From positions 496,001 through 560,000 of the forward strand of contig JACPEA010000013.1 of NCBI GenBank assembly GCA_016183765.1: a DNA stretch of 64,000 nt, written 5' to 3'. Shown here piece by piece: positions 52,970-62,802 of this stretch (the stretch's first letter is position 1; each line of letters opens with the position of its first letter). Both the position numbers and the translations under genes were made by a program. The notes below the pieces were generated by a model. It was not told where the DNA came from and searched no databases. It saw only the letters and a program-made list of their open reading frames with translations. The stretch is from Bacteroidota bacterium (GTDB lineage Bacteria > Bacteroidota > Bacteroidia > Chitinophagales > Chitinophagaceae).

Positions 52970-54604
52970 ATGAAAAAGCGCTTACTTATACTTATAAGTC
53001 CTCTGTTCATGGTGATTTCTTGTCAGAAATCAGCTTTCAGGGAGTCCGAATTACTGGCAAAAAGAGACGCACTGGAATCTGCAGAGCCTAGCCTGTTGCT
53101 GTCTTCAGTGATTCAGAAGTCAGTTTATCTATACAATAACAAAGGCGGGATGGGGGCAAAAAACCTCGCTACCACCGTACAATACATGCAGGGTAACAGG
53201 AGCAGTGACGATAATACGTTCCTCGGATTCAAGCAGCCCAAAGCGGATCTGTATGAATATACCGGGGTGATCAAACTGGTGCAGGCTGCGGTGGCCGATG
53301 TGAACAGGAAAGGTTTGAAAACACACGAAGGGGTATTCAGGATATTTCAATCCCTGTTATGGTCTGTGGCAACTGATATGTATGGGGATGTTTTTTACAC
53401 AGAAGGATTACGTGGCCAGGATGCGATCCTGTTTCCCAAGTTCGATGAGCAGAAAGATATTTATCCTGCCCTGATCCAAAACCTGAAAGATGCCACTCAG
53501 TTACTGACCGATGGAAAGGAGTCGCTCGATAAGTTATCAGATGTGATGTATGCAGGAGATAAATCGAAATGGATTAAATTGGCCAATTCGTTGCGTTTAC
53601 GGTTACTGATGCGTGCCAGTGGTAAAATGGCCAATGCAGCGGATATAGCTGCAGTTGCGGCTTTGCCATTGTTGGGTGATGTTGCAGACAATGCTGCTAT
53701 TGCGTATATTGATGGAGATGCATCTATGGCATCGCCCATGGGTAAGGCTAACCTGGATCCTTCGGGTAATTTTCTGATCTACCGTCCCTGTAAGACATTG
53801 GTAGATACCTTAAAAGCGCTTAACGATGAGCGTTTAAAAGTATGGGTGGCGCCGCTGGAAAAACCCTGGTGTGATAAAACAGATTCTGTGCTGCTGAACA
53901 GTGGTAAAAGAACGATCACACAAAAAGGATATACCTACAATTACCAGTGGGAATACATCGACAGGTCCAATGCCAAAATAAAAGCTGTGGCAGCATCTAT
54001 TATTGACTCAAATACCATTTATGCCGGTTATCCTGCCGGTTCTTATGTAACGGTGTTGAATTCCAATGGCAGTTACGATTTTTCTGATACGAGGGTGAAC
54101 TACAAAACATCCATGTTCTCCAGACTATTCAACGAGAATGCCAATGCACTGCTGAAAGCAGTTGTTATGCAGGCAGATGAAGTGCAGTTCCTGCTGGCAG
54201 AAGCAGCGGTAAAGGGATTGATCACAGGTAGCGCAGAAGCCTACTATAAAAAAGGGGTTGAACTGGCCTGGAAACGTTGGGGTGAGGTTTTACCCGCATC
54301 CTATTTCACCAATCCGGCGGCGGCATTCCCTGCAACGGGTAAACCCCAGCAACTGGCCATAATAGGGTTGCAGAAATGGCTTGGCTTATTCATGATCGGA
54401 ACGGAAGCATATTGCGATTACAGAAGAACGCGTGTACCTTATATGGAAACCAATGGACTATTGTCTACTACCGTAAATCCATTCCCATTGCGTTACCGGT
54501 ACCCTGAGTCAGAGTTTAAGAATAATTCGGGTAACTACCAGGCAGCGGTGGCCAAACTTGATAAAGGTGATGTGGAATTTTCTAAGATCTGGCTGCTTCA
54601 ATAA
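52970..54604 (+). CDS. SusD/RagB family nutrient-binding lipoprotein
   Basis: This 544-aa lipoprotein (MVISC, lipidated Cys at about residue 18) belongs to the SusD-like group of helical TPR-type glycan-binding proteins. LWSVATDMYGDVFYTEGLRG (about 127-146), a KWIKLANSLRLRLLMRAS stretch (about 201-218) and EVQFLLAEAAVKG with AYYKKGVELAWKRWGE are typical. It sits on the surface over the SusC barrel. The pair confirms a polysaccharide utilisation locus. Confidence 0.95.
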   Translation: MKKRLLILISPLFMVISCQKSAFRESELLAKRDALESAEPSLLLSSVIQKSVYLYNNKGGMGAKNLATTVQYMQGNRSSDDNTFLGFKQPKADLYEYTGVIKLVQAAVADVNRKGLKTHEGVFRIFQSLLWSVATDMYGDVFYTEGLRGQDAILFPKFDEQKDIYPALIQNLKDATQLLTDGKESLDKLSDVMYAGDKSKWIKLANSLRLRLLMRASGKMANAADIAAVAALPLLGDVADNAAIAYIDGDASMASPMGKANLDPSGNFLIYRPCKTLVDTLKALNDERLKVWVAPLEKPWCDKTDSVLLNSGKRTITQKGYTYNYQWEYIDRSNAKIKAVAASIIDSNTIYAGYPAGSYVTVLNSNGSYDFSDTRVNYKTSMFSRLFNENANALLKAVVMQADEVQFLLAEAAVKGLITGSAEAYYKKGVELAWKRWGEVLPASYFTNPAAAFPATGKPQQLAIIGLQKWLGLFMIGTEAYCDYRRTRVPYMETNGLLSTTVNPFPLRYRYPESEFKNNSGNYQAAVAKLDKGDVEFSKIWLLQ

Positions 54605-54632
54605 ACATTGATCATTCATTAAATTTAAAACT

Positions 54633-55997
54633 GTGGTAAAAATATTTTTTAGGAGGTCCTTTTTTTTCTCTCTTTTCTGCCTGCTGTTATTGGCCGGAGT
54701 TTCTGCACAGAAAACAAAATCCATTACCCCGGAAACAGCGCTGAACCGTTACCTGAATAATGGCGATACAACCTACCATTGGGTGATAAAAGATACCCAA
54801 ACAATCGGTGACGTGCACGTATATGGCCTGGTGCTTACATCGCAGAAATGGAGGGAGCATACCTGGGTTCACCAATTGAGCGTCTTTGTTCCCAAAGAAA
54901 TCGGGCACGATGGAGCATTACTGCATATTGACGGAGGATCGATCAATAAACAGGGAGAACCTAACTGGAGCTCAAAAAATGCGATTGCAGAAGCTTATGC
55001 AGACATGGCCAGGCTTAATATGGCTGTGGTGGCAATTCTGAAACAGACACCCAACCAGCCGTTGTACAATGATCTTACGGAAGATGCCCTGATCTCATTC
55101 ACTTTACACAATTTTAAAAAGGATGGCGATTATACCTGGCCCTTGCTTTTTCCGATGGTAAAAAGTGCCAAAAGGGCCATGGATGCCGTTCAGGAATTCA
55201 GCAGGCAGAAGACAGGCAGGGATATCAAGCGGTTTGTTGTTTCAGGCGCTTCCAAAAGAGGCTGGACTACCTGGCTTACGGGTGCCAATGATAAACGTGT
55301 GGCAGCTATTGCCCCGATGGTGATTGATATGCTGAATATGTCTGTAAGCATGAATTATCAGATCAAAATGTGGAACGACTACAGTGTCCAGATTGAGGAT
55401 TATGTGAAACTCGGAATTGTACAGGATTTTGCCTCAGGAAGTGGCAAAGCCATCACTACTATGATCGATCCTTATTCTTACCGAAAGAGCCTGACTATGC
55501 CCAAAATGATCTTCATGGGCACCAACGATGAATACTGGCCCATTGATAATATAAAAAATTATCTCGACAGTATCCCCGGACAGAACCTGATCCACTATAT
55601 TCCCAATGCCGGTCACAGCATGGGCGACAAAAGAGAAGTGCTTTCCACCCTAAGTTCCTTCTTCGGACTGACACTTGCCAAAACAAAATATCCCGTATGT
55701 ACCTGGAAATTTTCCAATACAACAGGGGGTGTGAAGCTGACGATTAAAGCAACGGCGGATAAATTGACTGATGTAATCATATGGACAGTTGATTCGAAGG
55801 ACAAGGATTTCCGGAATGATAAATGGGAGTCCACCAGCCTCGGTATCCAGAAACAATCAACTGTAGAGATCCTGAAAGAATACCCCAAAACAGGATACCG
55901 TTCTTTTTATGTAAATCTAAAGTATAAAGACGCCAATGGGAACGAATATACCGAGAGTACCCGGGTATTCACAACAGACGAGAAAGAAGTGCTGTAA
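54633..55997 (+). CDS. PhoPQ-activated pathogenicity-related (PqaA-type) alpha/beta hydrolase
   Basis: This 454-aa secreted protein has a signal peptide (ending GVSAQ, about residue 25) and a PqaA-type domain, with TPETALNRYLNNGDTTYHW, HQLSVFVPKEIGHDGALLHI and the nucleophile elbow RFVVSGASKRGWTTWL (Ser in SGASKRG, about residue 206). An acid (MGTNDEYWPIDN) and a His (PNAGHSMG) complete a catalytic triad. The family is poorly characterised, but members are probably esterases. The start is GTG at 54633, just before the signal peptide; no in-frame ATG gives a better start. It follows SusD by 28 bases. Confidence 0.87.
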   Translation: MVKIFFRRSFFFSLFCLLLLAGVSAQKTKSITPETALNRYLNNGDTTYHWVIKDTQTIGDVHVYGLVLTSQKWREHTWVHQLSVFVPKEIGHDGALLHIDGGSINKQGEPNWSSKNAIAEAYADMARLNMAVVAILKQTPNQPLYNDLTEDALISFTLHNFKKDGDYTWPLLFPMVKSAKRAMDAVQEFSRQKTGRDIKRFVVSGASKRGWTTWLTGANDKRVAAIAPMVIDMLNMSVSMNYQIKMWNDYSVQIEDYVKLGIVQDFASGSGKAITTMIDPYSYRKSLTMPKMIFMGTNDEYWPIDNIKNYLDSIPGQNLIHYIPNAGHSMGDKREVLSTLSSFFGLTLAKTKYPVCTWKFSNTTGGVKLTIKATADKLTDVIIWTVDSKDKDFRNDKWESTSLGIQKQSTVEILKEYPKTGYRSFYVNLKYKDANGNEYTESTRVFTTDEKEVL

Positions 55998-56189
55998 TCT
56001 GTGTGTGTACTGATCGCGGACTGAAAATAACAGGCGAGATCGGGAAGTGATTTCGTAGCGTATGCGCACCATAAAACGGATCAATTCAGTAGCGGATACG
56101 GTTATTCCGGACGTCTTGCGCCACGATCGATTGGTTGGGTAAGATTTGTTATGTAAGTAACAAAAAGACTTTAATAGTAAAATCGATGT

Positions 56190-57074
56190 ATGTTTTGCCA
56201 AAAAACTTTTTTTGTGCTGGGGTTGTTATTAGTGACCTTATTCTGCCAGGGGCAATCGGCGTTAATAAAAACGGATAATGGGAAGAATGTTACGCTGCCT
56301 TCCTTCCGGAAATTGTATAATGTGTCATACAGCCAGGATGATCCCGAGAATATTATGGATGTATACCTGCCCGCCGTTTATGATAGCAGTAAAGTGATCA
56401 TTTATTTACACGGAAGTGGGTGGACCGGTGGTGACAAGGATGAATTTCCCGGGATGATGATTGATGAACTGGTAGGCAAACGTAAGTACATACTGGTTTC
56501 TGCCAACTACCGCTTGATAAAAGAGGGGAGAAACCGTTTCCCCTCACAGATGGAAGATATTCGTAAACTACTCTCATATCTGGCACAGAATGCAGAAAAA
56601 TACCATTATAGCAATAAAGAGTTTGCTTTGATGGGAGGCAGTGCAGGTGCTTATCTGGCAATGTTGTATGCGTATGGGTATGATTCTTTAAAACAGGTGA
56701 AAGCGGTGGTTGATTTCTGGGGACCAACGGACCTGGCAGACCGTTCTGTGCTGGATGAGAACAAAGAAGCAGAGGCCAAAGTGGTAAACCTGCTTGGTAC
56801 AGATGATCCGGCTGCAAAAATCAGGTTTACAGCAAGCCCTTTTTATCGTGTTACCCCCGAAACAGGTGTGCCCACTCTGTTATTTCATGGGGGTAAAGAT
56901 CCACTGGTACATGTGTCGCAGGCAGATAAAATGTACCGTAAACTGAAGGAACTGAATATTCCCAGTCAATATGAATATTACCCGGACGAACAGCATGGGA
57001 TGAAGGGTGCCGCCGGAGTAGATGTGTTTGTAAAAACACTTGGCTGGCTGTCAAAATATTTTCCATCTAAATAA
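56190..57074 (+). CDS. Secreted alpha/beta hydrolase (BD-FAE-like esterase)
   Basis: This 294-aa protein has a signal peptide (ending LFCQGQS, about residue 23) and an alpha/beta hydrolase fold. The oxyanion motif is YLHGSGWTGGDK (about 72-83), the nucleophile elbow MGGSAGAYLAM (Ser about 153), the acid is in HGGKDPLVHVS (about 236), and the His is in PDEQHGMKG (about 269). This pattern fits short-acyl or feruloyl-type esterases acting on plant glycans. The gene is a close paralogue of the C-terminal half of the next gene, so a local duplication is likely. It begins 192 bases after the PqaA-like gene, with no recognisable feature in that gap. Confidence 0.88.
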   Translation: MFCQKTFFVLGLLLVTLFCQGQSALIKTDNGKNVTLPSFRKLYNVSYSQDDPENIMDVYLPAVYDSSKVIIYLHGSGWTGGDKDEFPGMMIDELVGKRKYILVSANYRLIKEGRNRFPSQMEDIRKLLSYLAQNAEKYHYSNKEFALMGGSAGAYLAMLYAYGYDSLKQVKAVVDFWGPTDLADRSVLDENKEAEAKVVNLLGTDDPAAKIRFTASPFYRVTPETGVPTLLFHGGKDPLVHVSQADKMYRKLKELNIPSQYEYYPDEQHGMKGAAGVDVFVKTLGWLSKYFPSK

Positions 57075-57084
57075 ATGGTATATC

Positions 57085-58716
57085 ATGCATTTACAAAAAA
57101 TGATTGCATCTGTATTTCTTTCCTGTCTTACCTGGGCAGGCCTGGCACAACAGGGTGCTGCCCCCATGCCGGTATCGCGGCATGGATTTGTAGTTATTGC
57201 ACACAGGGGTAATCATCAGCTGAAACCGGAAAATACAACCGCCGCTGTAGAAGCAGCTATTGAAGCAGGTGCAGATTATGTTGAGGTAGACCTGCGAACC
57301 ACTAAAGACGGGAAGCTGGTGCTTTGTCATGATGAAACAGTAGACCGTACCACCAACGGAAAAGGACGTGTAAAAGACCTTACCTGGGATGAGTTATCAA
57401 AACTTACCACTACAGGTAAAGATGGTAAAGCCTACCGGGTGCCGGAATTGACTGAAATATTGCAGGTCTGTAAGGATAAAATCAATATCTACCTGGATTT
57501 TAAGGATGCAGATGTGGCAGAAACATACCGGCAATTAAAAACGGCAGGTATGACAAAACAGGTGATGGTTTACCTGAATAAGGTAGATCAATACCTGGCC
57601 TGGAGAAAACTGGTTCCCGAAATGCCATTGATGACAAGTTTACCCGGGTCGATAGCAACGCGTGAAGACCTGCTGGTATTGTTGGATAAAATGCAGCTGG
57701 AAGGCCTGGATAATGTGAAAGACAGTGCCATGTTAACGGCCGCACGCACCAATGGAATTCATGTATGGATCGATGTGCAGGGATCAGATGAGAACCCGGC
57801 GAAATGGAGAGCCGCCATGAACAAAGGCATTCAGGGGGTACAGACAGATCATCCCGAAGAACTGGTGAAATTTCTGGAGCAGCACAACCTGCGGAATGGC
57901 GCAACGGTGCTACCGGTAACCTATCCTCCCAAAACGGAAGCCAGTTACCGAAAACAATTGGATGTGCCCTATAGCATGACCTATCCCGAAGATGTGCTGG
58001 ACGTGTATTTTCCAAAGGTTTATGATAGTGCCAAAGTGCTGCTGTATATACATGGGGGGTCCTGGACATCAGGGGATAAAAGCGAGTTCCCGGCTAGCCT
58101 GGTAGAGGAATTGGTTGGAAAGCGAAAATACATAGTGGTGTCCATGAACTACCGTTTGATCAAAGAAGGGAAGAACCATTTTCCTTCTCAGATGGAAGAT
58201 GTAGCCAGTGCCATGCGTTTTCTTACCATGGCTGCTAAAAAATTTCATTTTAATGCAAAAGAATTTGCGCTGATGGGCGGAAGCGCCGGTGCACAGATGG
58301 CTATGTTATACGCATATGGCTATGATGTAAATAAACAGGTGAAAACAGTGATTGATCTTTGGGGGCCAACAGATTTTACCGACCCATCCGTTCGTGAACC
58401 AGGCACCGATGCGGACCGGATTTCGGTTAACTTATTGGGAGAGACTGATCCCCAAGCTAAAATTGCCTTTGACGCAAGTCCATACCATAAGGCTACCAAA
58501 GAATCGGCCGTTCCCTCTGTTTTTTTTCATGGCGGGTCTGACCCATTGGTACATGTAAGCCAGGCAGAAAAAATGTATAAAAAACTGCTCTCCTTACAGG
58601 TGCCGGCTAAGCTTGAGATATACCCGAACGAAAAACATGGTATTAGCGGAGCCGTTCGACCGGATCTTTTTGCCAAAGTGATTGCCTGGTTAGAAGAATA
58701 TTTTCCTTCAAAATAA
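57085..58716 (+). CDS. Fusion of glycerophosphodiester phosphodiesterase and alpha/beta esterase
   Basis: This 543-aa secreted protein has two enzyme domains. The N-terminal GDPD-type TIM barrel (about 34-280) shows VIAHRGNHQLKPENT (His 40), YVEVDLRTTKDGKLVLCHDE and DRTTNGKG, the residues that bind metal and the phosphodiester. The C-terminal esterase (about 295-543) has IHGGSWTSGDK, MGGSAGAQMAM (catalytic Ser), HGGSDPLVHVS and NEKHGISG, and is very similar to the preceding protein. The start at 57085 (MHLQKMIASVF) gives a clean signal peptide; the open frame to 57040 lies in the upstream gene. The combination suggests removal of two kinds of glycan decoration by one protein. Confidence 0.9.
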   Translation: MHLQKMIASVFLSCLTWAGLAQQGAAPMPVSRHGFVVIAHRGNHQLKPENTTAAVEAAIEAGADYVEVDLRTTKDGKLVLCHDETVDRTTNGKGRVKDLTWDELSKLTTTGKDGKAYRVPELTEILQVCKDKINIYLDFKDADVAETYRQLKTAGMTKQVMVYLNKVDQYLAWRKLVPEMPLMTSLPGSIATREDLLVLLDKMQLEGLDNVKDSAMLTAARTNGIHVWIDVQGSDENPAKWRAAMNKGIQGVQTDHPEELVKFLEQHNLRNGATVLPVTYPPKTEASYRKQLDVPYSMTYPEDVLDVYFPKVYDSAKVLLYIHGGSWTSGDKSEFPASLVEELVGKRKYIVVSMNYRLIKEGKNHFPSQMEDVASAMRFLTMAAKKFHFNAKEFALMGGSAGAQMAMLYAYGYDVNKQVKTVIDLWGPTDFTDPSVREPGTDADRISVNLLGETDPQAKIAFDASPYHKATKESAVPSVFFHGGSDPLVHVSQAEKMYKKLLSLQVPAKLEIYPNEKHGISGAVRPDLFAKVIAWLEEYFPSK

Positions 58717-58764
58717 ATGATGCCGGAAGGGTATCATTATACTTAATTGTTTGAAAGACTGATA

Positions 58765-60927
58765 ATGAAACGAACCTGTTCCATACTGATTTTATTATTT
58801 CTTGTTTTTTCCCTGTGGGCATCCGCAGCAGATCCGGACCTGCCTTTTAAGCAGGCGGTTGCCCAAAAATATAAAATACCCTCTGCGTTAAATGGCGCTG
58901 AACTGAAAAAAGTGCTGGTCGATTACAATGATGTAGTTTACGTACTGAGCTCAATAGGTCTTTTCCGGGTAGAAGAAAAAGCATTGGTTAAAGATCTCCG
59001 GTATACACCGCTTTCTCCGAAGATCCCGGTTGATATAGCGATACAGGAAACATCCGGTCATCTGTATTACCTGTACGAGGATAAAGTGCTGACCAATGGT
59101 TATGCGGGTGTTCCCTACACCATTTTGCCCAAGGCAAAGTATACTAAACTGGCAGTGGCAGGGGATGGGACTGTTCTGTTAGCAGGAAATGAATCACTGG
59201 CGATGGTCAGAATGAATGTGTTGTTCAACATTGTGTTACCTGCCGGCGAAGCAGTCCGGGATATATATATACATAAAGGAGTGTTTTATGTGCTGGGTAA
59301 GCAAACCCTTTATCGGTATGAAGCGGGTCGGTTAATAGCGTTGCATACCGCACATAATATACAGGCAGTAGCTTTTGAGAAGTCAGAAATCATTATCGGT
59401 ACCACAGATGGTTTTTATGGTATTCATAGCTTAAGTGGTGACCGTAGTTTTGGGTTGCAGAATAAAGTTCCTGTGCCTGATATCAAAGTATTACTGATGG
59501 CAGGCGGAAATATTTGGGCAGGAACCCCGGAAGGGGCATTTATGCGCGAGCCTTTGGGCTCTTATCGGTATTATGCGTCACAACGCTGGTTGCAGGATGA
59601 TGATGTTGCTGGTATGACATCCGATAGCAAGGGTAATGTGTATTGTTTGACCCGGAAAGGGTTGAGCCAGATCCAATTCGCCAGCTATACACTGGCACAA
59701 AAAGCAGCGTATTATCAAAATAAGATCAGGCAGCGGCATATTCGTTACGGATTGATTTCAGAAGTTTTTTTTACGCAGCCCGGCGAAATGGAAACTGCTG
59801 AAATGAAAGACACGGATAACGACGGATTATGGAGCTCTTTTTATCTCGGAAGCCAGGCATTCAGGTATGCAGTTACCCGGGAAAAAGAAGCCAAACGTTA
59901 TGCCTGGGAATGCTTTGAAGCATTTGAACGGTTGATCAGTATTAATCCGTTGCAGGGTTTCCCTTCCAGAACTTTTGAACGGATTGAGTACCGGCATTCA
60001 GACCCGCATGCCTGGCGTAAATCGCAGGATCCCGAATGGGAGTGGAAAGGAACAACCAGCAGCGATGAGTTCGTGGGACATATTTTTGCCGCCGCCGTAA
60101 TGCACCAGTTTGCAGCAGAAACCCAGGACGAAAAGAAAAGAGTGGCCGATTTTGTTGATAAAATACTTACACATATTATCAATAACAATTATTATTTTAT
60201 TGATGCAGATGGTAAACCAACGCGATGGGGAAGATGGAATCCGGAATACATCAACTGGTTCCCCGAAACTATCAGCGACAGGAAACTGGGTAGCACCACT
60301 ATTATTGCAGGACTTCAATTGGGATATGCATTAACGGGTAAATCGATCTATCGTACAGAAGCAAACCGATTGATGAATGAACACGGATACCTGAAAAACA
60401 TTTTAATTGATTGTAAGAAGATCGCTGTAACACCAGGTTATGTACATATGGATGATACACTCGGAGATGGATGGAATCATTCAGATGATGAGATGTCGTT
60501 TCTGACGTACTGGGTATTGTACCATTTTGCATTTTCCGATTCACTTAAAAAACAATATGCCAGCGCTATCAGGAATCATTGGGAGGCAGAACTGCCTGAA
60601 AGGGATGGGTTATGGAACCTGATTGCCAGGGGAACAGCGGGCGTTATGGATAAACCATCCGTTTTCTGGTACCTGAAAGAATTTCCCATAGACCTGGTTC
60701 GCTGGAGTGTGAAAAATTCACATCGGAAAGACCTGGAATTTCTGCCTGAAAATCTGCGGGGACAAACCACCAGGATACAGATACCCTTATCAGAACAGCC
60801 TATGCACCGTCACAACACGAATCCGTTTATTTTAGATGGAGGCGATGGCGGCAGGGCTGAACTGGCAGGCGACGAATACCTGCTGCCTTACTGGATGGCA
60901 CGTTACCTAAAAGTGATCGATAAATAA
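58765..60927 (+). CDS. Unrecognised secreted protein: propeller-like N-terminus and alpha-helical C-terminus
   Basis: I do not recognise a named family. The 720-aa protein has a signal peptide (ending SLWASAA, about residue 22). Repeats resembling two-component-regulator propeller blades follow (about 45-310, words such as VYVLSSIGLFRVEE, VYCLTRKGLSQIQF). The C-terminal half (about 330-720) is helical with conserved-looking acidic clusters: DTDNDGLWSSFYLGSQAF, WGRWNPEYINWFPETISDRK, DDTLGDGWNHSDDEMSFLTY and ILDGGDGGRAELAGDEY. It looks like an (alpha/alpha) barrel of the glycoside-hydrolase/lyase type. Position between esterases and GH127 suggests glycan breakdown, but no activity can be assigned. 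The start at 58765 is chosen over an upstream TTG. Confidence 0.85.
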   Translation: MKRTCSILILLFLVFSLWASAADPDLPFKQAVAQKYKIPSALNGAELKKVLVDYNDVVYVLSSIGLFRVEEKALVKDLRYTPLSPKIPVDIAIQETSGHLYYLYEDKVLTNGYAGVPYTILPKAKYTKLAVAGDGTVLLAGNESLAMVRMNVLFNIVLPAGEAVRDIYIHKGVFYVLGKQTLYRYEAGRLIALHTAHNIQAVAFEKSEIIIGTTDGFYGIHSLSGDRSFGLQNKVPVPDIKVLLMAGGNIWAGTPEGAFMREPLGSYRYYASQRWLQDDDVAGMTSDSKGNVYCLTRKGLSQIQFASYTLAQKAAYYQNKIRQRHIRYGLISEVFFTQPGEMETAEMKDTDNDGLWSSFYLGSQAFRYAVTREKEAKRYAWECFEAFERLISINPLQGFPSRTFERIEYRHSDPHAWRKSQDPEWEWKGTTSSDEFVGHIFAAAVMHQFAAETQDEKKRVADFVDKILTHIINNNYYFIDADGKPTRWGRWNPEYINWFPETISDRKLGSTTIIAGLQLGYALTGKSIYRTEANRLMNEHGYLKNILIDCKKIAVTPGYVHMDDTLGDGWNHSDDEMSFLTYWVLYHFAFSDSLKKQYASAIRNHWEAELPERDGLWNLIARGTAGVMDKPSVFWYLKEFPIDLVRWSVKNSHRKDLEFLPENLRGQTTRIQIPLSEQPMHRHNTNPFILDGGDGGRAELAGDEYLLPYWMARYLKVIDK

Positions 60928-60954
60928 ATGAGGATACCTGCTTACCCTTTTTGT

Positions 60955-62802
60955 ATGAAGTATTTGTTGTTTTTACTGATCGGCAGTTTACTGGCTGTTA
61001 CCGGCAATGCCTCAGTGAAAGACAGTTCAGCAGGCTATCGTATTGCCAACGCTGTTCCGGATGTATACCAGCCGGTTGAGCAGGTTGCATTTTCGGGCTT
61101 GCTGCATGAACACGTGATCATTAACCTTCAAAAGCGGCTCCTTCAGATCGATTCTGCCATATTGTTATCGGGTTTTGTAAAAAGACCCGGCAAACAGTCA
61201 TGGATAGGAGAGCATATGGGTAAGTTTCTGAATGCGGCATCCAATAGTTACAGGTATTCCCATGACCCCGCCATTAAGTTGCTGATGGACGAAATGGTCC
61301 GAAAATATCTGGCTACACAATTGCCAGATGGGTATCTGGGAACTTATTTGCCCGAAAAATATTGGAAGTCCTGGGATGTGTGGGCGCACAAATATGCCAT
61401 GATCGGTTTAATGAGTTATTATTCCGTTACGGGAGATCAGAAAGCAATAGAGGCGGCGATCAAAGTTGCCAACCTGATCTGTCGTGTTTTTGGCGATAAA
61501 CCCGGCCAGCTGGATCTTAACAAAGCGGGATACCAGGAAGGGATGGCTTCGGGAAGCATTCTTGAACCCATGATCGATCTGTACCGTTATACCGGCAATG
61601 GCATTTACCTGGATTTTGCCCGTTATATACTTCGGGCATGGGAAACAGAAACGGGGCCAAAGATCATGAGTAAGCTTGCTGAATATGGAAAAGTCAATAA
61701 GGTGGCCAATGCCAAAGCATATGAAATGTTATCCTGCTTTACGGGTATTTTGAAATACTACCGCCTGACAGGTGAAAAAAACTTGCTCGAACCCATGCAG
61801 CTTGCCTGGAAAGATATTGTTGATAATCGTTTGTATATTACCGGTACGGCAAGTTCAGATGAAGTGTTCAAAGATGACCACTTGTTGCCGGCCGATTCAA
61901 TAAGTCAGATGGGAGAAGGATGTGTAACTACCACCTGGATACAGTTTAACGAGCAGTTACTCACTGTTACCGGTGAATATAAGTATGCGGACGAAATTGA
62001 GAAGACCGTCTACAATCATTTACTCGCCGCACAAAATCCGGCTTCGGGTTGTGTAAGTTTTTATACCCTGCTGCAGGGGCCTAAACTATACAAATGTGAT
62101 GATGGGATGTCTTGTTGTCTCTCCAGCATCTCCAGAGGCATTTCCATGATCCCCCGGTTGATATGGGGTAAGATCAGAGGCTCCATGTCCGTGCTGATGT
62201 TTGAGCCAGGTGAGCTTACCGACAGTATCGTTACCCCTGCGGGTTCAAAAGTATTATTGCAATTAACCGCTGTTACGGATTTTCCGGTTTCGGGTAACAT
62301 CAATTATCGGGTAAATGCATCTGCTCCTGAAAAGTTCATGCTGCAGTTCAGGGTGCCATCCTGGGCGGTTAATTTTTCGGTGACAGTAAATGGGGTGAAA
62401 CAGAAAAATCTTATTCGGGATCATTTTTTTCAGATAGATAGAACCTGGGGAAGACACGACAATGTGAAGGTCAGCTTTGATATGCCCTTGCAGGTGATCA
62501 GTGGAAAACCTTATTACGAAAACTCAATTGCATTCAAACGGGGACCGCAGGTATTATCACTTGATTCTGCGATAAATCGGTCCTGGCTTCCGTTTGTAAC
62601 TGCCCGCAAACTAGCCCGGTACCAGCTTCGGTATAATCGCTCTGTATTACCTGCCGGATGGATCGGGAAACAGGCTTACCAGGTTCTGCAGAAGGGGACT
62701 GCCAAAGCACCCGTTTGTAACCTGGTTCCTTATGCAGATGCAGGGCAGTTATCCACTATGCAGCAGGTATGGATTCCATTAGTAAACACTCCTGAAAAAT
62801 AA
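60955..62802 (+). CDS. Secreted GH127-type beta-L-arabinofuranosidase (DUF1680)
   Basis: This 615-aa enzyme belongs to the DUF1680/GH127-GH146 group, which removes beta-L-arabinofuranose using a zinc-bound cysteine nucleophile. The metal-site residues are visible: E321 and C323 in GEGCVTTTW, and C387-C388 in MSCCLSS. Other helical-barrel words are LATQLPDGYLGTYLPEKYW and VYNHLLAAQNP, with a C-terminal beta-sandwich (FMLQFRVPSWA). A signal peptide follows the ATG at 60955 (MKYLLFLLIGSLLAVTG). The ATG at 60928 directly abuts the previous stop and would add 9 residues. It points to arabinose-containing glycans as the locus substrate. Confidence 0.9.
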   Translation: MKYLLFLLIGSLLAVTGNASVKDSSAGYRIANAVPDVYQPVEQVAFSGLLHEHVIINLQKRLLQIDSAILLSGFVKRPGKQSWIGEHMGKFLNAASNSYRYSHDPAIKLLMDEMVRKYLATQLPDGYLGTYLPEKYWKSWDVWAHKYAMIGLMSYYSVTGDQKAIEAAIKVANLICRVFGDKPGQLDLNKAGYQEGMASGSILEPMIDLYRYTGNGIYLDFARYILRAWETETGPKIMSKLAEYGKVNKVANAKAYEMLSCFTGILKYYRLTGEKNLLEPMQLAWKDIVDNRLYITGTASSDEVFKDDHLLPADSISQMGEGCVTTTWIQFNEQLLTVTGEYKYADEIEKTVYNHLLAAQNPASGCVSFYTLLQGPKLYKCDDGMSCCLSSISRGISMIPRLIWGKIRGSMSVLMFEPGELTDSIVTPAGSKVLLQLTAVTDFPVSGNINYRVNASAPEKFMLQFRVPSWAVNFSVTVNGVKQKNLIRDHFFQIDRTWGRHDNVKVSFDMPLQVISGKPYYENSIAFKRGPQVLSLDSAINRSWLPFVTARKLARYQLRYNRSVLPAGWIGKQAYQVLQKGTAKAPVCNLVPYADAGQLSTMQQVWIPLVNTPEK

